Shown here one piece after another: positions 27,534-33,864 of a stretch of DNA of 41,580 bases. The notes below the pieces were generated by a model that made no database searches, had not been told where the DNA came from, and saw only the letters and a list, made by a program, of their open reading frames with translations. The stretch is from Bacteroidota bacterium (lineage in GTDB: Bacteria > Bacteroidota > Bacteroidia > Bacteroidales > VadinHA17). Where the stretch lies: assembly GCA_012729475.1 (NCBI GenBank), contig JAAYDB010000134.1, positions 1-41,580 on the forward strand, read 5' to 3'. Numbering within the stretch: position 1 is the stretch's first letter; the number at the start of each line of letters is the position of its first letter. The position numbers and the translations under genes are program-made.

Positions 27534-28310
27534 TTGGAACTTAAACTTAAACGCCCGATAGTCTTTTTTGATCTTGAAACAACAGGAATAAGTGTTTCTT
27601 CTGATCGTATTGTGGAAATATCTGCTCTTAAAATATTTCCAGAAGGAAAAGAACAATGGTTTAACACACGTGTTAACCCTGAAATGCCCATCTCCCCTCA
27701 AGCCACTGCTATACATGGTATAAGTGACAGCGATGTTGCGGATGCTCCTTCTTTCAAAGAGATAGCAAAAAACCTCGCCTCTTTTTTGGAAGGATGTGAT
27801 CTGGCTGGTTTTAATGCTCTTAAATTTGATGTCCCTTTGCTGGCAGAAGAGTTTCTGAGGGTCAACGTGGAGTATAATTTTTTAAAACCAAGATATGTTG
27901 ATGTTCAGATCATTTTTCACAAGAAGGAACAACGTACCCTTTCTGCGGCTTACCAGTTCTATTGTAAGAAAGTTCTGGATGATGCTCATTCAGCAAAGGC
28001 AGATACCTTTGCTACCTATCAGGTACTAAAGGCTCAGCTTGACAGATATCCCGATCTTGAAAACGATATACAGAAACTTTCAGATTATAGCTCTTATAAT
28101 GAGAATGTTGATTTTGCAGGAAGGATAATTCGGGATGAGAATGGGGTTGAGTTGTTTAATTTTGGTAAACATAAAGGGAAATCTGTTGAAGAAGTATTCA
28201 GGACAGAACCCTCATATTATTCGTGGATGATGAACGGGGATTTCCCCCTTTATACAAAAAAAATACTGACTGAAATCAAATTGCGTACTTCAGATAATAT
28301 GGATAGATAG
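27534..28310 (+). CDS. DEDDh 3'-5' exonuclease (DNA polymerase III epsilon-like)
   Basis: A 258-residue exonuclease of the DnaQ type. The catalytic set is complete: Asp13 and Glu15 in FFDLETTG, Asp99 in FNALKFDVPLL, and His152/Asp157 in HSAKAD. A short C-terminal domain (about 207-252) begins with FNFGKHKGKSVEEV, a nucleic-acid-associated motif also attached to other exonucleases. The start is TTG: the codon before it is TAA, and no ATG precedes the catalytic strand, so TTG at 27534 is the only possible start that retains the conserved N-terminus. It begins 3 bases after dnaN; proofreading or repair linked to the clamp is a reasonable inference. Confidence 0.9.
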   Translation: MELKLKRPIVFFDLETTGISVSSDRIVEISALKIFPEGKEQWFNTRVNPEMPISPQATAIHGISDSDVADAPSFKEIAKNLASFLEGCDLAGFNALKFDVPLLAEEFLRVNVEYNFLKPRYVDVQIIFHKKEQRTLSAAYQFYCKKVLDDAHSAKADTFATYQVLKAQLDRYPDLENDIQKLSDYSSYNENVDFAGRIIRDENGVELFNFGKHKGKSVEEVFRTEPSYYSWMMNGDFPLYTKKILTEIKLRTSDNMDR

Positions 28311-28311
28311 T

Positions 28312-28923
28312 ATGAAGATAATATGTATAGGACTTAATTACAGGAATCATGCCAGGGAAATGAATAAGCCAATTCCTACAGAACCTGTTGTTTTTTTAAA
28401 ACCAGATTCGGCAATATTGAAGAAAAATAAGCCTTTTTTTCTCCCGGATTTTTCACAAATGATACAGTACGAAACAGAACTGGTAGTGAAAATAAACAGG
28501 CTCGGGAAAGGAATATCTCCGGAATATGCCGGCAGATACTATGATGAAATAACCCTTGGTATTGATATCACTGCCCGTGATATCCAGGCAAGAAATGCTG
28601 CAGCAGGTTTACCATGGGAGCTATCGAAAGGCTTTGATGGTTCTGCACCTCTGGGAGAATTCATACCTGTAAGCACCATGAAAGATGTAAACAATATTGA
28701 TTTCAGACTTGAAATAAACGAAAAAATAGTGCAACAGGGCAATACCTCCGATATGATCTTTAATATAAATGAACTTATTGCTTACGTTTCCCGGTATTTT
28801 ACCCTTAAAACGGGAGACCTGCTCTTTACAGGAACACCGGCAGGTGTCGGACCTTTGAGAAAAAACGACAATCTCGTGGCTTATTTGGGCGATAAGCCAT
28901 TGCTTGATTTTATGATCAGATAA
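28312..28923 (+). CDS. Fumarylacetoacetate hydrolase-family protein
   Basis: A 203-residue FAH-fold enzyme, the size of the small acylpyruvate hydrolase / oxaloacetate decarboxylase group. Metal ligands expected for the family are Glu54 and Glu56 in YETELVVKI and Asp85 in LGIDITARD, followed by the conserved WELSKGFDGSAPLGE and FTGTPAGVGP segments. The substrate is probably a small 2,4-dioxo acid or oxaloacetate, judged from family members; the sequence does not settle it. It starts one base after the exonuclease stop and is followed by a symmetric inverted repeat. Confidence 0.9.
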   Translation: MKIICIGLNYRNHAREMNKPIPTEPVVFLKPDSAILKKNKPFFLPDFSQMIQYETELVVKINRLGKGISPEYAGRYYDEITLGIDITARDIQARNAAAGLPWELSKGFDGSAPLGEFIPVSTMKDVNNIDFRLEINEKIVQQGNTSDMIFNINELIAYVSRYFTLKTGDLLFTGTPAGVGPLRKNDNLVAYLGDKPLLDFMIR

Positions 28924-28930
28924 ATATTAT

Positions 28931-28986
28931 TAACGGAAATATAGAAATATTTATACCTTCATATAAATACCTTGTTTATTCCGTTA
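28931..28986. repeat. Nested symmetric inverted repeat after the FAH gene
   Basis: Outer arms TAACGGAA (28931-28938) and TTCCGTTA (28979-28986) are perfect complements. Inner arms TATTTATA (28948-28955) and TATAAATA (28962-28969) are also perfect, with a 6-base loop. The two unpaired sides between the stems are 9 bases each. It starts 7 bases after the stop of the FAH gene and ends just before the -7 box of tatA. It could be a transcript end or RNA structure, or an operator. Confidence 0.6.
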
Positions 28987-28988
28987 TG

Positions 28989-28996
28989 TAAATTTG
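28989..28996 (+). promoter_or_regulatory. -7 promoter box for tatA
   Basis: TAAATTTG is a perfect TAnnTTTG box 51 bases before the tatA ATG. There is no TTTG at the right -33 distance; a TTG at 28972-28974 is too close. The outer arm of the inverted repeat ends two bases upstream. Confidence 0.4.
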
Positions 28997-29046
28997 TAAT
29001 TATGACAAGCTATTAATACCTTTACATTATACTTATACGATGAATT

Positions 29047-29223
29047 ATGGGAAGATTTGGAATTACAGAAATAATCCTCATTTTACTTGTGGTGGTTCTC
29101 CTTTTCGGAGGACGGAAGATACCTGAGCTAATGAAAGGTTTGGGACAGGGAATGAAAGAATTCAAGAAAGCATCCAAGGTAGATAAAGAATCAGAAAAGA
29201 CAACAGCTGAAGAAAACGAATAG
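29047..29223 (+). CDS. tatA: Sec-independent protein translocase TatA/E
   Basis: A 58-codon gene easily missed because of its size. The product starts [20 protein letters not shown], one transmembrane helix, followed by the invariant hinge [20 protein letters not shown] and an acidic-basic tail ending TTAEENE, exactly the TatA plan (short N-terminus, helix, hinge with FG, amphipathic helix, charged tail). TatA multimers form the pore for folded proteins in the twin-arginine pathway. No tatC is in the window. It converges on the HlyD-type adaptor gene. A Tat-signal protein (TldD, 32225-33751) is encoded about 3 kb away. Confidence 0.93.
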   Translation: MGRFGITEIILILLVVVLLFGGRKIPELMKGLGQGMKEFKKASKVDKESEKTTAEENE

Positions 29224-29279
29224 CATCAGAATGAGACAACGGGATGTTTTCATGTAGTGCGTTGCCTTTCAGTCAGAGC

Positions 29280-30677
29280 TTATATTGGGAAGTCAATCCC
29301 CGCCGGATTGGATGGGGTTGGAGTTGTGTTGTTATGATATACTGAACTTAGATTCTTTACTGTGTCAGCCCTCAGAGTGTTCATAGCTCTTTTGTTAAAT
29401 TCTTCTTCAAGTATTACATCCAGAATTTCTTCTCCGGACAATTTAAAGTTGTCAGCATTGCCGGGTGTTTCCATATACAGAATTGTTCCGGGGTCGATAC
29501 CTTTTTTTACCACTACATCCTTATCATTCATTGCTCCAAGCAATACAATCTGCCGGGTACCACCTTTTGTATATACAACAGGTATTCCATCGGCTCCGGT
29601 ATGGACACATTCTTTTGGGATAAAGATGACATTTTCCATTTCATCTATCATTATTTTATTGTTTGTCGTCATTGCTGGACGGAGATTTAAGTCAGAGTCT
29701 TCTAACCTGATAATAACTTCAAAAACTTTTGAGTCAGTGTTGGCAAGTATTTCTCCGATATTGGACACGCTGACGACGGAACCTTTAAATGATTTATCCG
29801 GTAAAGCATCTATAGTGACAGAAACATCCTGACCTGGCTGAACTTTATTAACATCTATTTCACTTATATATACCTTTGATAACATACTTGTCAGGTCTGG
29901 CAGAGTAGCAATGACACGATCATGAGGGCTAATATTAGAGCCTGTTTTTCGTTTGTTACCTATACGGTCTTTTTTGTATACTATCATTCCCGGGGATGGA
30001 GCAGTTACTGTGAATTCTTTAAGAATTTCCTCATAATCTTCAACCCTTCTTTCAAATTTCATGATCCTGGTTCTTTGTTGTTCTACTCTGAGACGAGTTT
30101 GGGCTTCACTAAGAGAATAGCTGCGTATTAATTGTTCCAGGTTCCTTTGAGCTTTGTCAACTGCTATCTCGGCCTGCCGCTGGTAGGTGGGTGTTTCATA
30201 TTTAGAATTCTGAAAAGTTATTTCAGCTTCTTTTAAAGTGTGTTTTTGATTTCTGATCTGATCTCTCATGTCGTTCATTGTAAGAGAAGTATCAATCAAT
30301 AACATTTCAAGATCGGCATACATCTCAGTAAGTCTCTCCCTGTAATCCCTAACCTGATTTTCAAACTCTGTTCTGTCAAGTGTTGCAACATAATCACCTT
30401 TTTTTACCTCTGTTCCTTCCGGAACTAAATCGGTGATTTTTAGATTTGATGAACGGATACGACGGTTTCCAGCTATCTCGGGACCCAGTATGTCAACTGA
30501 ATTTTCTGCAAGTAATTCACCTGTAGTAGAAACAGTTATTTCAAATTTACCTTTTTGTGCTTCAGCGAATATGCCTGATGTGTCCTCTCTTGTGAGTAAT
30601 TTATTAAAAACAAAAAGGACTGTTAAGGTAAAGGTTATTACTAAACCTGTGGTTATTATAAATTTTTTGTTATTCAT
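29280..30677 (-). CDS. HlyD/MacA-type membrane-fusion adaptor protein
   Basis: A 465-residue periplasmic adaptor anchored by one N-terminal helix (about 8-26). Next come a split lipoyl-like domain (about 65-100 and again near 240-270, with VPEGTEVKKGDYVATLD), a long coiled-coil hairpin (about 105-235), and beta-barrel and membrane-proximal domains to about 425. The C-terminus has a 40-residue Pro/Thr/Asn-rich tail. Such adaptors link an inner-membrane ABC or RND pump to TolC. No pump or TolC gene is next to it: tatA follows on the other strand and tldE is upstream after 203 bases, so its partner is unknown. Confidence 0.88.
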   Translation of the reverse strand: MNNKKFIITTGLVITFTLTVLFVFNKLLTREDTSGIFAEAQKGKFEITVSTTGELLAENSVDILGPEIAGNRRIRSSNLKITDLVPEGTEVKKGDYVATLDRTEFENQVRDYRERLTEMYADLEMLLIDTSLTMNDMRDQIRNQKHTLKEAEITFQNSKYETPTYQRQAEIAVDKAQRNLEQLIRSYSLSEAQTRLRVEQQRTRIMKFERRVEDYEEILKEFTVTAPSPGMIVYKKDRIGNKRKTGSNISPHDRVIATLPDLTSMLSKVYISEIDVNKVQPGQDVSVTIDALPDKSFKGSVVSVSNIGEILANTDSKVFEVIIRLEDSDLNLRPAMTTNNKIMIDEMENVIFIPKECVHTGADGIPVVYTKGGTRQIVLLGAMNDKDVVVKKGIDPGTILYMETPGNADNFKLSGEEILDVILEEEFNKRAMNTLRADTVKNLSSVYHNNTTPTPSNPAGIDFPI

Positions 30678-30698
30678 GCGATTATTTAAATTTCATTT

Positions 30699-30722
30699 CG
30701 TTTCCTTAACTAAGGGGAAACG
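30699..30722. repeat. Inverted repeat in the leader of the adaptor gene
   Basis: CGTTTCCTTA (30699-30708), loop AC, then TAAGGGGAAACG (30711-30722): a 10-bp stem with a 2-base GG bulge. If transcription starts near 30727 from the box at 30734-30741, this hairpin forms the first 25 bases of the mRNA. It may stabilise the message or act as an operator. Confidence 0.6.
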
Positions 30723-30733
30723 TATTAGAATAA

Positions 30734-30741
30734 CAAAAATA
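30734..30741 (-). promoter_or_regulatory. -7 promoter box for the adaptor gene
   Basis: TATTTTTG on the minus strand is a perfect TAnnTTTG box, with predicted start near 30727 and a leader of about 50 bases. No TTTG is seen at -33. The remaining part of the 203-base gap up to the tldE stop shows no gene. Confidence 0.45.
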
Positions 30742-30880
30742 AAGAATACCGTTTTCTTATTTAGTTAATCCGCATATTTTTAACAAAGATTAACACCAGA
30801 CTACTGTAAAAACAGGGTGTGCAGCATTATATGTTAACAGAAATCTGTTATACAGGTAAAGATATTTCAGTAATGTTTTA

Positions 30881-32197
30881 TTACATACCGCTTACATCGG
30901 TATTTTCAAATAGTAGTGAAGGTGTTTGCATTGAGTTATATGGATAAGGGTCATTTCCAACAGCTGCCAGGGTATTCCAGAAATCATTCATGTTACCTGT
31001 TATATTCATTTCACTAACAGGATGAATTATTTCTCCGTTCTGAACCAGAAACCCTTCTATGCCATAAGAAAAATCACCTGTTGCCCCATTGCAGTTACCT
31101 CCGTTGAATCCGGTGACTAAAATAGCTTTATTAACAGACTTTAATAAACCGTTCTGGTCGAGGGTGCCGTTTTGAAAAATTATATTGGAGATATTGCCTG
31201 AGGTTGGAGGGAGATCCAGTTTTCTGCCATAATAAGTATTAATGAAATAGTTGCGGAGAAAGCCCTTTTCGACAACTGTCCTTTTGATGGCTTTTAATCC
31301 CTCATTATCAAAATGCCTTGAAGATAAGCCTGATATAATAAGAGGGTCATCAATGAATGACAATTTGTCGCTTGCAACTTTTGTATTTATTTTCCCGTCC
31401 AGGAAAGAGTTCTTTTGATACAGGGAAGATCCGAATAATGCAGAGATGAATGGGCTTAACAGCGTAGCAGCTACCATATTGTCAACAATAAGGTTATATT
31501 TTCCCGATTTTATTTTCTTTGGATTAAGTTTTCTCAGAGTTCTCTCGAGGGCTTTTTCTCCGATCCCTGTTTTAACAAGCTTATCGTAGAAAATGTCATA
31601 TTCAACCCAATAATCGGAAGGCCTGCCGGTATCTCCCTTTACTGAGACCTCTGCTACCAGTCCGGCATAGCTGTTATCCGACTCTCCTCTGAAGCCATTG
31701 CTGTCAGCAAGGATCATATGTGATACTTGGTCCATGTATGTTGATGTAACAGAGACTATCCTTTCATCAGTACCGAATACTTCGTTCTCGACCTGACGTG
31801 CCAGGTCTATTTTTGTCTTCGAATCAATTTTTATGATATCAGGGTCTATTGTTCTGAGATCTTCAGCTCCGCCTTTGTAATAAAGTTCTTCTTCAGGCAG
31901 ATAGCGAAATTCGTCCTCAGAAAGATATTTTGTCGCTTCTATAGCTTCCTTAACAAATTTTTCCAGTTCTTTATCTTTCAGAAGGTTCGTCGAGTGCGAT
32001 GAGAATTTACGATCCACGTAAAAATCTACAGACAGAGAGTTGCCTATTGATTCCTGGAGTCTGTCTATTTTTTGTTCACGTATTTCAATACGTCTTGAGG
32101 AATTGTCATTGATAGCTACGGCTACCTGACTGGCTCCGTTTTTGAGAGCACTTTTAATAACGTAGTCAGCTATTTTGTATTTTGCATTTTTATCCAT
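30881..32197 (-). CDS. tldE: TldE/PmbA-like subunit of TldD/E metalloprotease
   Basis: A 438-residue TldD/PmbA-family protein lacking the HExxxH zinc motif, hence the TldE (PmbA) partner rather than the catalytic subunit. The C-terminal LVTGFNGGNCNGATGDFSYG and EGFLVQNGEI segments are family marks. In E. coli TldD and TldE form a heterodimer that degrades unfolded peptides and processes antitoxin or microcin precursors. The N-terminus (MDKNAKYKIADYVIKSALKNGA, shown partly as KYKIADYVIKS) has no signal sequence, and a TGA stop lies in frame three codons upstream (32204-32206), so none can be added. It starts 27 bases after tldD. Confidence 0.9.
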   Translation of the reverse strand: MDKNAKYKIADYVIKSALKNGASQVAVAINDNSSRRIEIREQKIDRLQESIGNSLSVDFYVDRKFSSHSTNLLKDKELEKFVKEAIEATKYLSEDEFRYLPEEELYYKGGAEDLRTIDPDIIKIDSKTKIDLARQVENEVFGTDERIVSVTSTYMDQVSHMILADSNGFRGESDNSYAGLVAEVSVKGDTGRPSDYWVEYDIFYDKLVKTGIGEKALERTLRKLNPKKIKSGKYNLIVDNMVAATLLSPFISALFGSSLYQKNSFLDGKINTKVASDKLSFIDDPLIISGLSSRHFDNEGLKAIKRTVVEKGFLRNYFINTYYGRKLDLPPTSGNISNIIFQNGTLDQNGLLKSVNKAILVTGFNGGNCNGATGDFSYGIEGFLVQNGEIIHPVSEMNITGNMNDFWNTLAAVGNDPYPYNSMQTPSLLFENTDVSGM

Positions 32198-32224
32198 AGA
32201 GATTCAGTATTTATTATGTGCGTT

Positions 32225-33751
32225 TTAAGCATTCAGTCCTCCAACGGTAAGCTTTTTTATCTTAACAGTAGGTAATCCCAGGCTTACCGGTACACTTTGT
32301 CCGTCTTTCCCGCAATTCCATGTTCCGTCAGAGAACTGCAGATCGTTTGCAACCATTGTTATATCGGCAAGAGCCTGCGGTCCATTACCTATGATATTTA
32401 CATCTTTTATGGGTGTTGTAAGTTTGCCGTTTTCTATCAGGTACCCGAATTTTACAAAGAAGGTAAAGTCGCCGGGTCCGATATTTACCTGTCCGTTACT
32501 GAAATTATCGACATAAATGCCTCTTTTTACACTTGCAATGATTTCCTCTTTTTCATGGGGACCATTTTCCATGTAGGTTGATCTCATTCTTGGAATAGGA
32601 ACATTTCTGAAATCCTGGCGGCGTCCGTTACCGGTCGGATTGACATCATAATATTTGGCACTTATTCTGTCGTGTATGTAACTCGTTAGTAATCCGTTAT
32701 TTACCAGAACAGTTCTCTGAGACATTATTCCCTCATCGTCAACATTGAGAGCTCCCCTGTCGTTTGGAAGAGTACCGTCATCAACAATAGTGATAAAATC
32801 GGCAGCAATTTTTTGTCCCATTTTATCTGAAAATATAGATGTTTTCTTTCTGTTAAAATCAGCTTCAAAAGAATGTCCCATAGCTTCATGAAGAAGAATA
32901 CCTGAACGGCCGGGCCCCATTACCACTTCCATTTCCCCGGCTCTTGGTTTTCCTGCCTTGAATAAAAGTGAAGTCTCATTGATAGCTTCTTTGGCAAGGC
33001 CATCAATCAGATCTTCAGTGAGAAACTCAAAACCCTTGCGGTATGATCGTGATACGGATGTGTTTTCTATCCTTCCGTTTTCTTCCATGATAGTTCTTGC
33101 TGCAAGATAGGTCATGGGTCTGTAATCCCATGTCATTAAGCCCTCTGAGTTATAGAAAAGGATAAAGGAACTGCTGTCGTTCATCGATATGTTAACCTTG
33201 TTGACACGGCTGTCTCCTGAAAATATTTTCTCATTCAGACTGGTCATATAAGGTACTTTTTCTTTAATAGAGACTTCTTCCCATGGAGTTATTATTGAAT
33301 AAAAGGAAGGGGGCTGGAACTCTCTTATTTTCAATTCTTTTTGAGGAGAATTGCTGTCAGCTATGTTGGCTGCTGTGCGTGCCGCCTGTAGCATGGCTTC
33401 CTGAGAGGTATCTTCGGAATAGGCAAATCCTGTCTGCTCTCCTTTCAATACACGTATTCCCACTCCGTATTGGATATCGGAATATGCACTGTTAACTTTG
33501 TTATCCTGAAGAGCAGCTGTGTTGGTTACTGTGTGCTCAAAGAAGAGATCTGCATAATCAGCACCCTTCTCCATTGCAGTATTTATAACCTTATGTAGTT
33601 GTTCCGGGGATACTTCAAAATGATCAAGATAAGCCCCGGCATCATTGCTTACGGGAATCCTGTTGCATGATTGCAATAACGGAGGGATGAAAACAGAACC
33701 TGCCATAGTAATACCACTTAGTCTGATAAATTCACGTCTTTTTAGATACAT
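32225..33751 (-). CDS. tldD: TldD metalloprotease subunit with Tat-lipoprotein signal
   Basis: A 508-residue TldD protein with the zinc motif HEAMGH (His288, Glu289, His293) within LLHEAMGHSFEAD, and the C-terminal NCGKDGQSVPVSLGLP signature. Unlike E. coli TldD, which is cytoplasmic and about 480 residues, it starts with a signal: KRREFIRLSG (residues 4-13) is a twin-arginine motif, a hydrophobic stretch covers about 14-26, and LLQSC places a possible lipidated cysteine at 29. It would therefore be exported folded by Tat and anchored by lipid. It is upstream of tldE with a 27-base gap. Which membrane leaflet it ends in is not decidable. Confidence 0.9.
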   Translation of the reverse strand: MYLKRREFIRLSGITMAGSVFIPPLLQSCNRIPVSNDAGAYLDHFEVSPEQLHKVINTAMEKGADYADLFFEHTVTNTAALQDNKVNSAYSDIQYGVGIRVLKGEQTGFAYSEDTSQEAMLQAARTAANIADSNSPQKELKIREFQPPSFYSIITPWEEVSIKEKVPYMTSLNEKIFSGDSRVNKVNISMNDSSSFILFYNSEGLMTWDYRPMTYLAARTIMEENGRIENTSVSRSYRKGFEFLTEDLIDGLAKEAINETSLLFKAGKPRAGEMEVVMGPGRSGILLHEAMGHSFEADFNRKKTSIFSDKMGQKIAADFITIVDDGTLPNDRGALNVDDEGIMSQRTVLVNNGLLTSYIHDRISAKYYDVNPTGNGRRQDFRNVPIPRMRSTYMENGPHEKEEIIASVKRGIYVDNFSNGQVNIGPGDFTFFVKFGYLIENGKLTTPIKDVNIIGNGPQALADITMVANDLQFSDGTWNCGKDGQSVPVSLGLPTVKIKKLTVGGLNA

Positions 33752-33786
33752 GCTATTCTTTTTATAATTAAGAAATTAAAGTTATA

Positions 33787-33806
33787 GAAGTTTTTTAAAA
33801 AACTTC
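33787..33806. repeat. Perfect 20-bp palindrome upstream of tldD
   Basis: GAAGTTTTTT followed by its exact complement AAAAAACTTC with no loop, 35-55 bases upstream of the tldD start. It could be a protein-binding operator, or the tail of a transcript end for the M16 gene that stops at 33865. As an RNA hairpin it would lose the central bases to the loop. Confidence 0.55.
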
Positions 33807-33864
33807 CTCTTTAACCGGAAAAAAAATAATAGTCACAGCCAAATAAAAACAGTAATTTAGATTG

